Shown one piece after another: positions 27,750 through 37,594 of a stretch of 64,000 bases of DNA (within the stretch, counting starts at the first letter, position 1; each line of letters opens with the position of its first letter). Source of the DNA: Pseudobacter sp. (lineage in GTDB: Bacteria; Bacteroidota; Bacteroidia; Chitinophagales; Chitinophagaceae); the NCBI GenBank assembly GCA_017849455.1, contig JAFIGX010000004.1, forward strand, positions 248,001 to 312,000, given 5' to 3'. The notes below the pieces were generated by a model. That model was not told the DNA's origin and ran no database searches. It worked only from the letters and a program-made list of their open reading frames with translations. Both the position numbers and the translations under genes were made by a program.

Positions 27750-29540
27750 TCAGTAGCCATAATCCTGTGTAATGTTTGGATTTGCATCGATAGAGGGTTG
27801 CGGAATGGGCAGTAATTCACTATGGTTGGATTTGAACAGTTGCGCTACATTGGTAATATAGGCCGCTGTTATAGAACTGATCCAGGCTACTTTTGTGTGG
27901 CCTGCAGGTGTAGCTGAAGGAGCTGGCTGGTACAGGGAATTTCCCCATATCAGATCTGTAGCGCCTGTTTTATAGTACATCGACTGGGGCAGGTTATTAT
28001 AAGGCGCTGTCTTATTCAGCATTTTTGTCAAAGCAGCCCTGGTATCCTGGATCTTTTGACTGATCAGGTTCCAACGAATAAGATCATATTTACGTATCCC
28101 TTCTCCGCCCAGTTCGAAGGAACGTTCATTGACAATGGCAGTAAAAAATGCATCCTTTGTAGTAGGTGTTGTACCGATTTTATTTTCATTCCCCTTGAAG
28201 CCTCTTTTCCTTACTTCTTCATAAGCAGCAATGGCGGCTGGTGTGGGCCCGTTGTTCAATTCGTTCTCTGTTTCTGCAAACATCAGCAATACATCGGAAA
28301 AGCGAAGGATAGGCCAGTTGATGCCCAGGTATTGTACAGCCGATGATGGGGCGGGATTGGTGATCCAGTCGGACCGGAATTTCCCGCTGGTCATATTGAT
28401 CATCGTTTGTCCTGCCTTTGTATTGTCGGCATTGTTATAGTAAGGAGCTGCGGTAACATTCCGCCTTGTATCCAGTGAATCGAATGAATAGAAATATACA
28501 GGAACAATGCGGATCTGACCATTACCTAATAATGCAGTGTTGCCGGGAACATAGAAACGCGGGCCGTCGTAATATCCCAGTTTACTGTCCGAAGTTCCAT
28601 TACCACCGGCCATGGCTACTTCAAACAATACTTCTCCATTCGGATCGATCCTGTGGGCATCGATGGCGTCTTTGAATACGGCCTGGAAAGATGGATTCAG
28701 TGTATGCTGGTCCCTGCGCTGCATCAGTTCGGCGCATTCATTCCTGGCTATCTCATAAAATTTCAGGTAATCACTGCGCTGTTTCATCTGGTTGGTGCCT
28801 CTGCGCAATGAATATCCTCCCATGAACAATGCGATCCTTGCACGCAGGCCTTTTGCAGCGCCTTTCGTTATTCTTTCATCTTTTGCCACGCCGGCATCGT
28901 TCCGCCAGGGAAGCAATGTTGCCGCCAGTTTAAGATCATCGAGTATGCGGGCGTAGATCGAATCCCTGTCGGTCTTTGGCAAGAACAGATCAGGCTGGTC
29001 TATCGAGGGTACGAATGGAGCGGGAACATCTCCCCAGTTCCTGATCAGCTCGAAATAGAACTGTGCCCGTAGTGTAAGCGCTTCTCCATACAGCCGGTGC
29101 AGTTGCATGGTATCGGATGCAGTCCCGTTATTGTACAATGTCATCTTGGGGATATTCTTGATACAGATATTGGCGCGTTCGATACCTGTATACAATTGTT
29201 CAAAAGGCCCTTCCAACTGTGCATTGGTAGGTTGCAGATTGTAACGGGACAGGTCCCTGGAGCTATTGTCCGGCGTACTGGTATTCAAAATGCCCAGCAT
29301 CTCATCGGTATCGTAGGGGTACATCATGCTAAGCCTGCTGCCATAACCGAAGTCGCCGGCAAGCTCATTGTATACTCCCAGTAGGGCGGCTGTTGTATTG
29401 GCCACATTGCTGAAGACGTACTTTTCGTCAAAGGCTGATTGGGGTTCGATGTCCAGTTGCTTCTTACAGGAGCCCATACTGGCGATGATAGTTACCGGTA
29501 AAACTATTTTTATGATCAGGCTGCGAATCGATTGTTCCAT
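27750..29540 (-). CDS. SusD/RagB family outer-membrane glycan-binding lipoprotein
   Basis: The 596-residue protein has a lipoprotein signal with MGSCKKQ (Cys about 25) and a long SusD fold with EALTLRAQFYFELIRNWGDV (about 153-172) and the C-terminal NERSFELGGEGIRKYDLIRW. It lies 18 bases after susC and 43 bases before the lyase gene, so the three form one operon. It should hold the lyase products at the cell surface for the SusC partner. At nearly 600 residues it is longer than average, within the family range. Confidence 0.93.
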   Translation of the reverse strand: MEQSIRSLIIKIVLPVTIIASMGSCKKQLDIEPQSAFDEKYVFSNVANTTAALLGVYNELAGDFGYGSRLSMMYPYDTDEMLGILNTSTPDNSSRDLSRYNLQPTNAQLEGPFEQLYTGIERANICIKNIPKMTLYNNGTASDTMQLHRLYGEALTLRAQFYFELIRNWGDVPAPFVPSIDQPDLFLPKTDRDSIYARILDDLKLAATLLPWRNDAGVAKDERITKGAAKGLRARIALFMGGYSLRRGTNQMKQRSDYLKFYEIARNECAELMQRRDQHTLNPSFQAVFKDAIDAHRIDPNGEVLFEVAMAGGNGTSDSKLGYYDGPRFYVPGNTALLGNGQIRIVPVYFYSFDSLDTRRNVTAAPYYNNADNTKAGQTMINMTSGKFRSDWITNPAPSSAVQYLGINWPILRFSDVLLMFAETENELNNGPTPAAIAAYEEVRKRGFKGNENKIGTTPTTKDAFFTAIVNERSFELGGEGIRKYDLIRWNLISQKIQDTRAALTKMLNKTAPYNNLPQSMYYKTGATDLIWGNSLYQPAPSATPAGHTKVAWISSITAAYITNVAQLFKSNHSELLPIPQPSIDANPNITQDYGY

Positions 29541-29558
29541 TTTGCAAGGTTTAATTGC

Positions 29559-32500
29559 TTACAATGAAAGATTAAGGCCAACGATAAAAGAACGGCTGCG
29601 CGGATAAGCAGCATAGTCTACACCTGGTGTTACCGGTGTTGCCCTTCTTGTATTTACTTCAGGATCATATCCAGAATAGCCCGTCAAGACAGCGAGGTTA
29701 TTAACGGTAGCATATAATCGCAGGCGCATGATCTTGGCACGGCTCATCAGTTTGGCGGGTAAGGTATATCCCAGTGTTATATTGTTTATCCTGAGAAAAG
29801 AACCATCTTCCACTGCCCATGAGGTGGGATAAAAAGCGCCGGTACCGGTGAGCGGTATCCACATAGCAGCATTCTTATTCAATGCTTCCAACTGGTCCGG
29901 CGGAATACCAGTTACAATCTGCTGCCCTCCTACTGTGGTCACTTTTTGTACCACATTACCGTTTGCATCTGTTGTTCTCCACCGGTTGGCCATTATGCTC
30001 AGCATATTGGTGTTCTTACCATAGCCATTCGTGAATTCAATTTTATTGGCATTGAAAATTTTGTTGCCGTATACAAAGTTCACAAAGATGCTCAGGTCAA
30101 AATTCTTGTACACCAGTTGCTGGTTGAGGCCACCGGTGAATGTCGGATTGGTATTGCCGATAATGGTACGGTCATTATCATCGACAAAACCGTCGTTGGT
30201 CAGGTCTTTCAGCTTCATCCAGCCAGGTTGCGGTGTACCAACAGTTTTGGTGCCGTCCGCAACACCGCTTTTCAAGGTATACTGACCAGTGGCAGGATCA
30301 TAATTGAAGTCATTGACAGTATAAAAACCATCGGAAACATAGCCATAGATGGCCCCGACCGGCTGACCCACTTTTACAATATAATCTGCCGGCTGACCGC
30401 TGATGCCGAAACCGGAATTTTGCAGATAAGAAGACTGCCTGCCGGAAAGTTTTTCGATCCGGTTCCGGTTGAATGACATATTGAATGAGGTATTCCAGCT
30501 AAAATCCTTTTGCTGGATAATGACAGCGCTTAGTTGTATTTCCAATCCCTGGTTGGAAGTAGAACCTACATTTTGCAGTTGTGTGGTATAGCCGGAAATG
30601 GTAGGAATGGGAACATTTACCAGGAGATCATTGGTTGTATTGCGATACACATCCGCGGTGAGTTGTACCCTGTTCTTGAACAATCCTATATCGAGACCTA
30701 TATTCCTGGATATGGTGGTTTCCCATTTTAAATTTTTATTGGCGAGATTCGGTGAAGCATATCCCGGCACTGCCTGTTCACCCAACCCGTACTGGGCGCT
30801 GGTGGTAAACGAGGTGAGGTATAAATAATCTGCGATGCGGTTATTACCGACCTGTCCATAGCTCAACCTCAGTTTCAGATCGGATATGACAGGAATTTTT
30901 TTCATGAAATTTTCCTGCGATATTTTCCAGGCAACCGATCCGGAAGGGAAGAAGCCCCATCTTTTATCAGCGGCAAATTTGGAAGATCCATCGGCCCTTG
31001 CGCTGAATGTTACCAGGTATTTGTTGCGGTAAGTATAGTTAAGCTGTGTGAAGAAAGAGATCAGTTTGCTTTGCAGGTTATTGGTTTGGGGATATAATGG
31101 TGTTGTGGAACCCAGGTTAAGCTGCCCGATCGCTTTGTCCGGCGTGATGCCAACCGGGAAGTACCGCAATTGGTTGTTGGTGTTTCTGGCCGTTACGTTG
31201 TACAATTCATTGCCCAGCAAAGCCACGATCGCGTGTGGTTTCTTAAGGGATGTATTTGAAAATGTCAATACATTGGAGTTGTTGAAAATGACCCTGTTGG
31301 CGGTGATAATACCTACCATGGGCATGCCGGCGCCCTGGTATCTCGATACCGAAGTGAGCGTATCATCAAAAGCGTTTCGTTCCTGGTTGTTATTATCGAT
31401 GCCTGCTGTTATCCTGAAAGAAAATAGTTTGTTGAATGTGTAATTGATATACCCGCCAATGTTGAATCCCTTTATATAACTTTTCCGGTACTGGGCATTG
31501 TTCAACAGAACGGGGTTCATGATGCCGAGGCCATTGCCGGCATTGGTTTCATCGTAATAAGTTGGATCATACTCTTCGTCCGGCACACCGTTCAAATTGA
31601 ACGGACGGTATTTGACACTGTGACGAAGCATATTGTAGGTAGATACCCCTTCATCGGAAGAACCTGCGCCGGTTATTGCCTGGTCGAGATACCGAACTGT
31701 GGTACCGATCTTGAGTTTGTCGTTGGCGATATGGTCGAACCGGAAATTCGCAAGGTTCCTGTTGAGGTTCGAGTTGATCATGATACCCTGTTCCGTATTA
31801 TTGGTAAGACTAAGATTGAACTGGCTGATCCTGTTACCGCCCGATACGCTTACGTTATGGGTTTGTGTAAGTGCGTGACGGCCGAAAGTTCGATCCTGCC
31901 AGTCCACAACCGGCATGGTCTTGTATTTATTGAGATCGGCGCCATACATATTGGCGAAGCCGGCACTGTCGGCGGTGGTACCCCTGCTTCTTTCATACTG
32001 GTACAACACGAAATCGTACGGGTCCATTACCTGCAATGTTTTGAGCAATTGCTTTACTCCTACCAGACCGTTATAGTTCACTGTTGTTTTTGAGTTCTTA
32101 CCTCCTTTGGTGGTGATGATCACAACACCGTTGGCGCCTCTGGCGCCATACACGGCCGTGGCGGAGGCATCTTTCAATACATCGATCGTTTCAATATCCT
32201 GGGGCGACAAAGCAGACAGGCCATCTTCCACCTGTATGCCATCGATAATGTACAGGGGTGAATTGTCTTGTGTGATGGAGCCACCACCACGTATTTTGAT
32301 GGTATAGTCTGCGCCCGGCTTCCCTTCAGAAGATGTCAACTGCACACCGGCCAGCCGGCCGGTCAGTGCTTCTGCAACAGAACTTACGGGAATATCTTTC
32401 AACTGTTTGGCATTTACAGATGAAACGGAACCGGTAAGGTCTCTCCTTTTCACGGTGGCATAGCCGATCACTACCACATCTTCCATGGTCTTCGAATCGC

Positions 32501-32855
32501 TCACCAGCGCCACATTCACGACAGCTTTATTATTGATAAGCTCTTCTCTCGAAAGGAATCCTACATAAGAAAATATAAGCCTGCCGGTGGCAGCAGCTTT
32601 TATTTTATAGCGGCCATTTTCATCGGTGACCGTGGAAGTTTTTTCTCCTCTCACACTTACGGTTACGCCTGAAAGGGGGAGCTTCGTTTCCGCAGCAGTA
32701 ACAGTACCCGATACTTCAATACCACCGGACTGGCCTAATACAGTAGTAGAAACCAGGAGGACCGTCATTATGAACAACGCGATCCGTCGCGCTCCAGCGA
32801 ATGTAGGGGAACAATTATTGCCTGTTTGCCAGTATGGTGTTTTGCCTGTCATCAT
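29559..32855 (-). CDS. SusC/RagA family TonB-linked outer-membrane transporter
   Basis: The 1098-residue protein has an N-terminal hydrophobic signal (about 27-42), a carboxypeptidase-D-like domain (about 47-125), a plug with VVVIGYATVKRRDLTGSVSS, PLYIIDGIQVEDG and VLKDASATAVYGARGANGVV, and a barrel ending FIVGLNLSL. It has no STN domain, so it needs no FecR; the LacI-type palindrome upstream at 33028-33039 explains its control instead. With SusD it should import oligosaccharides released by the lyase. Two adjacent ATGs (32855 and 32852) are possible starts. Confidence 0.95.
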   Translation of the reverse strand: MMTGKTPYWQTGNNCSPTFAGARRIALFIMTVLLVSTTVLGQSGGIEVSGTVTAAETKLPLSGVTVSVRGEKTSTVTDENGRYKIKAAATGRLIFSYVGFLSREELINNKAVVNVALVSDSKTMEDVVVIGYATVKRRDLTGSVSSVNAKQLKDIPVSSVAEALTGRLAGVQLTSSEGKPGADYTIKIRGGGSITQDNSPLYIIDGIQVEDGLSALSPQDIETIDVLKDASATAVYGARGANGVVIITTKGGKNSKTTVNYNGLVGVKQLLKTLQVMDPYDFVLYQYERSRGTTADSAGFANMYGADLNKYKTMPVVDWQDRTFGRHALTQTHNVSVSGGNRISQFNLSLTNNTEQGIMINSNLNRNLANFRFDHIANDKLKIGTTVRYLDQAITGAGSSDEGVSTYNMLRHSVKYRPFNLNGVPDEEYDPTYYDETNAGNGLGIMNPVLLNNAQYRKSYIKGFNIGGYINYTFNKLFSFRITAGIDNNNQERNAFDDTLTSVSRYQGAGMPMVGIITANRVIFNNSNVLTFSNTSLKKPHAIVALLGNELYNVTARNTNNQLRYFPVGITPDKAIGQLNLGSTTPLYPQTNNLQSKLISFFTQLNYTYRNKYLVTFSARADGSSKFAADKRWGFFPSGSVAWKISQENFMKKIPVISDLKLRLSYGQVGNNRIADYLYLTSFTTSAQYGLGEQAVPGYASPNLANKNLKWETTISRNIGLDIGLFKNRVQLTADVYRNTTNDLLVNVPIPTISGYTTQLQNVGSTSNQGLEIQLSAVIIQQKDFSWNTSFNMSFNRNRIEKLSGRQSSYLQNSGFGISGQPADYIVKVGQPVGAIYGYVSDGFYTVNDFNYDPATGQYTLKSGVADGTKTVGTPQPGWMKLKDLTNDGFVDDNDRTIIGNTNPTFTGGLNQQLVYKNFDLSIFVNFVYGNKIFNANKIEFTNGYGKNTNMLSIMANRWRTTDANGNVVQKVTTVGGQQIVTGIPPDQLEALNKNAAMWIPLTGTGAFYPTSWAVEDGSFLRINNITLGYTLPAKLMSRAKIMRLRLYATVNNLAVLTGYSGYDPEVNTRRATPVTPGVDYAAYPRSRSFIVGLNLSL

Positions 32856-33027
32856 TAGCAGCTATTTTAAAATAAATATCCCGAATGCAAAGAAAGGATT
32901 GCAGTTTTGGTAAAGGCGGAAGGTTTAACCCTGACAAGCAGGAATGGTGTAGTGCACTATAGCAATTCTACATATATATTTGTTTCAAAAGAAAATAGTA
33001 AGCAAATTTATCTATGTAACCGTTCTC

Positions 33028-33039
33028 GATAACGTTCTC
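33028..33039. promoter_or_regulatory. LacI-type operator 1 (GATAACGTTCTC)
   Basis: This 12-bp near-palindrome with a central CG lies between the divergent susC (start 32855) and acetylesterase (start 33121) genes. It matches two further copies at 37575 and 41477. A minus-strand TAAATTTG (33003-33010) fits the Bacteroidota -7 consensus TAnnTTTG, and the operator sits where its -33 element would be, suiting repression of susC. Assignment to the LacI protein at 40317-41378 is inference. Confidence 0.65.
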
Positions 33040-33120
33040 ATAAAATCTTCCGGGAGAGAAACACCTGTTTATAGGTAAAACAATGTAAACTTGATAATAT
33101 ATTATTAACTCAAACAGGAT

Positions 33121-33888
33121 ATGGCTATGAAGAAAACACTCATCCTATTTTCTGTATGCATTGCTCTTTTTGCATTCAGGCAGGATAAAAAGAAAATAAA
33201 TATCTACTCCATTGGCGATTCGACCATGTGCGATTTCAGTGAGAAATACCTGTCGGGCTTTGGAGGCCCCAATTATCCGATCCGCGGATGGATGCAAATG
33301 GCCCCACAGTTCTTTACTTCCGATGTGAGCATCCACAATGCGGCACAAAGCGGCAGGAGCTCAAAAAGTTTCCGGGAAGAAGGCTGGTGGAAAAAAGTAA
33401 TAGACAGTGTGCAGGCAGGCGATTATGTATTTATCATGTTCGGGGCCAATGATCAAAAACCGGATTCCGCGCGGCATACAGATCCGGCAACCACCTACCG
33501 GCAAAATCTTATCAATTATATCGATGAAGTAAAAGCCAAAGGCGCTTATCCCGTTTTATTCACTTCTCTCGTAAGAAGGAGATTCGATAAAGAAGGTAAA
33601 CTGGTCGATACTTATGGGGCGTATGTAAATACCGTGCGGGAAGTAGCCAGGGAGATGAACGTTCCTTTGGTAGACCTGTACAAAAAGACATGGGACCTCG
33701 TTCAAAGCTATGGCCCGGAGGAATCAAAGAAATTATTCCTGTACATAGAACCGGGATTGTTCACAAAATTGCCCGATGGTAAAAAGGACGATTCCCACCT
33801 CAACGTGGAAGGCGCTACAAAAGTTGCCGGGCTTGCCATGCAGGGAATAAAAGAATTGAACCTGCCACTGGCACGCTTCATCAAATAA
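33121..33888 (+). CDS. Rhamnogalacturonan acetylesterase (CE12, SGNH/GDSL hydrolase)
   Basis: The 255-residue protein has a short signal peptide and SGNH-hydrolase blocks: block I SIGDST with nucleophile Ser34, block II Gly in AQSGRSSKSF, block III GANDQ, and block V DDSHLN with Asp223 and His226. The order and spacing match CE12 rhamnogalacturonan acetylesterases, which remove acetyl groups from pectic or similar backbones so that lyases can act. It diverges from the susC-susD-lyase operon across a shared operator, consistent with a joint role. The start may be ATG 33121 or 33127. Its 3' end is 4 bases from the convergent hydrolase gene. Confidence 0.88.
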   Translation: MAMKKTLILFSVCIALFAFRQDKKKINIYSIGDSTMCDFSEKYLSGFGGPNYPIRGWMQMAPQFFTSDVSIHNAAQSGRSSKSFREEGWWKKVIDSVQAGDYVFIMFGANDQKPDSARHTDPATTYRQNLINYIDEVKAKGAYPVLFTSLVRRRFDKEGKLVDTYGAYVNTVREVAREMNVPLVDLYKKTWDLVQSYGPEESKKLFLYIEPGLFTKLPDGKKDDSHLNVEGATKVAGLAMQGIKELNLPLARFIK

Positions 33889-33892
33889 GCAG

Positions 33893-35122
33893 CTACCTTT
33901 TCTTTGATAAGACCAAACCGGAAGAAGGTGGAAGCAAAACCTCATTCTTTATCCGTCCGGTGCCTGGCCGCTGCCAGTCGCCGGGCGGCAATGCAGTAAC
34001 GATCTGTTGGGTGGCAGAAGGATTTACAAATACGATACCTTGTTGATACCTGCGCATCCATACTCCACCAGATAACATCTCCGGCGGCGCAACAGGTGCG
34101 CCGATATCGATATCCATGTCAGGCCGGTAATAAAAACCTTTGTAAGAAGAAGCAGTATCATAAGCAGCCATGGCCAATAGGCTTTGCCTGCTTCTGCAGA
34201 GCAGGAAATTCGCCATCACCCATTCCACCTGCGCGTTGGTAGCAGTTTCAGGGCTGCCTTTTAGCTGGTTGATCGTAATGTATGGTTTGGAGGGTAATAC
34301 TTCTTTCAAAAAATCGAATTTCTTTCGCCAGGCGGCTTCCGGAATGTTTTGCCCGCGGTGCGCAAACCCTGTTTCGTCAAGCCATATATCTACCGCGTCC
34401 ACTGCCTTTCGAATGATCTCCGGCGGGGCCGATGTAAATGTAATATTGGCTGCTACCGTTACGCCCAGCGGATGCAGGCGGTCCCTTAAATACAGGAGCC
34501 AGTCGATCACGTTTTTCTGGTATGCGCTGTCATTCTTTTTTCCTGTGTATAGGGGCTGCCATTGTCCGGCCGCAAAGTGGCCCACTCCTTTGGGTCCATT
34601 GCCGAGATCTACATTGTCCATGGCTACCATGCGATACCCTTTCTGCACAGCAGGCAGCATGAACGTTGTAAAATAATATTCCCTTACCTCCGGGTTCGAT
34701 ATGTCCAATGGCGTTAACCCGCCATAGCTGTAAATAAAGCCATAGGCGGGCGTTACGCGGTCTTCCTTATAAATGATCCAATCCGGGTGGTGCTGGCGGT
34801 ACCAATCTATCGTTAATTCTTTATCTGGATTCCTGAAGGATGGAAAATACCGGCTGGCAATGACACCTGCCGGCTGCTCCGGAGTTCTTGCGCCCCACAC
34901 GAAGTATACTTTGTTGGTGTTCTTTGTATAGACAGATCTGTCGGCAATGCCGGTTTCAAATATCTGGGCCAGTGGAAGGCCATCTGCGGGAGGTTGTGGC
35001 AATACCATTCCCGGCAGGGAATCTCTTTGTGGTATTGCCACAACATCTTCCGCACAATTCATTGCAGGTCTTAAAAAAAGCGTCGACGCCAATAAGGCTG
35101 GTGTTAAAAAGGCTTTCTGCAT
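33893..35122 (-). CDS. Putative secreted TIM-barrel glycoside hydrolase (GHL15/GH114-like)
   Basis: The 409-residue protein has a weak signal segment at the N-terminus and a predicted barrel with HHPDWIIYK, LDISNPEVREYYF, MVAMDNVDLGNG and VAANITF. The DNVD motif after a strand recalls the acidic residues of GHL15 and GH114 families (GH114 enzymes cut alpha-1,4-galactosamine chains). A beta-rich C-terminal part (about 340-405) ends the protein. It is the last gene of a minus-strand group with GH109-like and NagB-like genes. A hydrolase releasing amino-sugar oligosaccharides would fit, but the family is not certain and the substrate is inferred. Confidence 0.55.
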   Translation of the reverse strand: MQKAFLTPALLASTLFLRPAMNCAEDVVAIPQRDSLPGMVLPQPPADGLPLAQIFETGIADRSVYTKNTNKVYFVWGARTPEQPAGVIASRYFPSFRNPDKELTIDWYRQHHPDWIIYKEDRVTPAYGFIYSYGGLTPLDISNPEVREYYFTTFMLPAVQKGYRMVAMDNVDLGNGPKGVGHFAAGQWQPLYTGKKNDSAYQKNVIDWLLYLRDRLHPLGVTVAANITFTSAPPEIIRKAVDAVDIWLDETGFAHRGQNIPEAAWRKKFDFLKEVLPSKPYITINQLKGSPETATNAQVEWVMANFLLCRSRQSLLAMAAYDTASSYKGFYYRPDMDIDIGAPVAPPEMLSGGVWMRRYQQGIVFVNPSATQQIVTALPPGDWQRPGTGRIKNEVLLPPSSGLVLSKKR

Positions 35123-35162
35123 ATTATCTTTCCCTGTTTTTCACTGCCTCACTGCTATCTTA

Positions 35163-35915
35163 TCAATGGCCGGCCAGGCTTGGCGAAAGCAATTCGGCGG
35201 AGGCTTTATCTAAATAGAAAGTACAATCGGGATGTAACTGCAATATACTTGCCGGAAAAATATTGCTTACCGGTTTTTCAAGGCTGTTCTTTACCGCAAT
35301 GGCTTTTCGGCTATCAGGTACTGAACAAATAATATGCTTCGATTTCATGATCTGTTTAACAGACATGCTGATGGCCTGTGCAGGCACATCTTCAATAGTA
35401 GCGAACCATCCTTCGGCAAATTGCTGCTTACGGCATTGGGCTTCCAGGTTTACCACAATATAAGGTTCGTCCGTATCAAAATTGGCGGGGGGGTCATTGA
35501 ATGCGAGGTGACCGTTCTCACCAATACCCACCAATGCAACATCGATGGGATAAGCCTCGATGGCATTGCTGAGGCGCTTGCATTCTGTTGCCGGGTCTAC
35601 TTCACCATCGATCAACCAGCTTGCTTTCAGCGGGGGAATTTTGTCCAGGAATCTTTCTTTCAGATATTTCCTGAAACTGGCCGGCGCTGTAACGGGCAAC
35701 CCGATATACTCATCCAGGTGGAACATCACCACTTTGCCCCAATCAATATTTTTTTCCTGTATCAACTGGTTCAATGTTTCGAACTGGCTGGTGCCTGTAG
35801 CAAGAATTACATTTGCCTGTCCTTTTTCTGCAATGGTCTCCCGGATCAAGGCTGCAGCAGCCTTTCCCGCCGCACGACCCAATTCTTTCGGATCGTTCGA
35901 GTGTACAATTTTCAT
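35163..35915 (-). CDS. nagB: Glucosamine/galactosamine-6-phosphate deaminase (NagB/AgaI family)
   Basis: The 250-residue protein carries the NagB/isomerase fold with ATGTSQFETLNQL (phosphate-binding loop, from 39), FHLDEYIG with the base Asp68, and GIGENGHLAFNDP with His136. NagB converts glucosamine-6-phosphate to fructose-6-phosphate and ammonia. Enterobacterial NagB has Glu at the position of Asp141 here (FNEP), a conservative change, and the short 250-residue length also fits galactosamine-6-phosphate deaminase (AgaI). It lies between the GH109-like and putative hydrolase genes on the same strand. With NagA nearby it should feed an amino sugar into glycolysis. Confidence 0.85.
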   Translation of the reverse strand: MKIVHSNDPKELGRAAGKAAAALIRETIAEKGQANVILATGTSQFETLNQLIQEKNIDWGKVVMFHLDEYIGLPVTAPASFRKYLKERFLDKIPPLKASWLIDGEVDPATECKRLSNAIEAYPIDVALVGIGENGHLAFNDPPANFDTDEPYIVVNLEAQCRKQQFAEGWFATIEDVPAQAISMSVKQIMKSKHIICSVPDSRKAIAVKNSLEKPVSNIFPASILQLHPDCTFYLDKASAELLSPSLAGH

Positions 35916-36094
35916 CTGTTATTTTTTATTGATTTTCGATTGTCAGATGGAATTCCGCATGGCAAAATTTTCATTCCGCTGTGTGGCATAATGAATATTG
36001 TATCATGCTACGTTCCATTTGAAGGGATTTTTTCTACAGTGAAATAAAATGTAATAAAAAATGAATTGCGTGTGGTGTATGGCAGCAGGTAATA

Positions 36095-37459
36095 TCAGTA
36101 GTCTTCATTGTAGCCGAATGTATCTGTGCGTGTCATCCATTTACCGTTGGAAAAGTCGGGGAATTCAACCGTGTTGCCGTTCCTTTCTATGGATAATTCC
36201 GACAGCGGCACTATGACACTCAAAGAAGCCGATTCATATACATCGATAGGCGCCCTGACACCTCTTTTTATGGCTTCAATAAAACCATTCTGTACAAAAT
36301 AGTCCATTCCACCATGGCCGCGACCCGATTTGGCAGCTTCAGCGCCATGTTTTTTATATAAGGCATGATCGAATTGTTGCAGGTAGTCGTCGGCCTTTTC
36401 CCAGGCATGCGCCTTCGGGCTTTTGCCATCGATATAAATGCTGTTGTTGATATCCATCCAAAGCCCTTTGGCGCCCTGCACCCGGAAGCCGATGGAATAC
36501 GGCCGTGGAAGGCTTGTATCATGTGTTAAGATAATGGTCTCTTCATTGTTTGTTTTGATCATGGTCGTTACCACATCGCCCAAATGGAAGTTGATCTTTG
36601 AAACCGGCAACCCTGCACCACCGTTTTGCATAACGTATTCATGCAGCCCTCTCGATTTCGAAGCAAAGGAAGCGAGGGTTACAAACCTGTTGCCCGCCTG
36701 GTTATTGATCATTTTCGAGATGGGCCCGATGCCATGCGTGGGATACAGGTCGCCATTGCGTTTAATGGAATGTTCCGTACGCCAGCGCGCTCTCGAATAG
36801 GCTTCTTTTCCATATAGTAATCCGCCACCATCGGGTTGTTTCCCATTGTTGAATTTTGCTGCCCGCAGATCATGCTGGTAACCACCTTCCAGGTGTACCA
36901 GTTCACCGAACATTCCCTGCCTTACCATATTCAGGATGGCCATTACATCCCTGCGATAACATACATTTTCCAGCATCATATACTGCATACCTGTCTTTTC
37001 GCTGGTTTTAACCACTTCCCAATGATCTTCTACCGTAATGCCCATAATGACCTCACAACCCACATGCTTGCCGGCATTCATGGCATCGATGGCCATGGGC
37101 GCATGCCACTCCCAGGGAGTAGCAATGATAACGGCATCGATATCTTTGCGAGCAAGGAGGTTCCGGTAATCGTATTCGCCTTTGCTGTATACCTGTGGCA
37201 CGGGCTTGTTCAGCTTTTTACACAGCGCTATTGCCCGGTCGACCATTGGCTGGTCTATATCACAAATAGCTGGCACTTCCACATCGTCCCGTAATAGCAA
37301 TAAATTAAGGTGTAATTCGCCGCGCTGTCCAACCCCTATGACACCGATCCGCAACTTATCTTTTACAGTCCCTGCCTTTACTGTCGGAAGCAATGCCATG
37401 CCGGCAGAAGTGAGTGCCACTGATTTGATGAATTTCCTTCTTTGCATTGATTTGCTCAT
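36095..37459 (-). CDS. GH109-like alpha-N-acetylgalactosaminidase (NAD-dependent, Tat-exported)
   Basis: The 454-residue protein has a twin-arginine signal (QRRKFIK at 6-12) and a Rossmann NAD site GVGQRG at 42-47. Beyond the general Gfo/Idh/MocA fold it has GH109 signatures: ATPWEWH, ALENVCYRRDVMAILNMVR-like LENVCYRRDVMAILNMVR, GELVHLEGGYQHDLR, YPTHGIGP and GHGGMDYF, and it lacks the EKP lysine of dehydrogenases (CEVIMGIT instead). GH109 enzymes cleave terminal alpha-GalNAc using bound NAD in an oxidation-elimination cycle. It heads a minus-strand group with NagB-like and hydrolase genes and shares an operator region with the MFS transporter. The GalNAc specificity is from family knowledge. 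Confidence 0.85.
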   Translation of the reverse strand: MSKSMQRRKFIKSVALTSAGMALLPTVKAGTVKDKLRIGVIGVGQRGELHLNLLLLRDDVEVPAICDIDQPMVDRAIALCKKLNKPVPQVYSKGEYDYRNLLARKDIDAVIIATPWEWHAPMAIDAMNAGKHVGCEVIMGITVEDHWEVVKTSEKTGMQYMMLENVCYRRDVMAILNMVRQGMFGELVHLEGGYQHDLRAAKFNNGKQPDGGGLLYGKEAYSRARWRTEHSIKRNGDLYPTHGIGPISKMINNQAGNRFVTLASFASKSRGLHEYVMQNGGAGLPVSKINFHLGDVVTTMIKTNNEETIILTHDTSLPRPYSIGFRVQGAKGLWMDINNSIYIDGKSPKAHAWEKADDYLQQFDHALYKKHGAEAAKSGRGHGGMDYFVQNGFIEAIKRGVRAPIDVYESASLSVIVPLSELSIERNGNTVEFPDFSNGKWMTRTDTFGYNEDY

Positions 37460-37574
37460 ACACCGGTACTTTAAACAACATTTGTTTATAAACGAAATAC
37501 ACCTGCGATCAAATGTATCAACTATGTGATATGATTTTTACTTTTTCCGCAAATAAAATACCGAGAGCGTTTTC

Positions 37575-37586
37575 GATAACGTTATC
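37575..37586. promoter_or_regulatory. LacI-type operator 2 (perfect palindrome GATAACGTTATC)
   Basis: This is the only perfect copy of the 12-bp palindrome, set between the divergent GH109-like (start 37459) and MFS/nagA genes. The eight bases to its left (CGTTTTC plus one) also match those at operator 1 (CGTTCTC). A minus-strand TACATTTG at 37510-37517 fits a -7 element for the GH109 unit. Confidence 0.7.
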
Positions 37587-37594
37587 ATACATTT

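Noticed and set aside
35334..36047. 237-codon open frame on the plus strand across nagB and its upstream gap
   Set aside because: Most of it is antisense to the NagB-like gene, and its translation is low-complexity and shows no family pattern.
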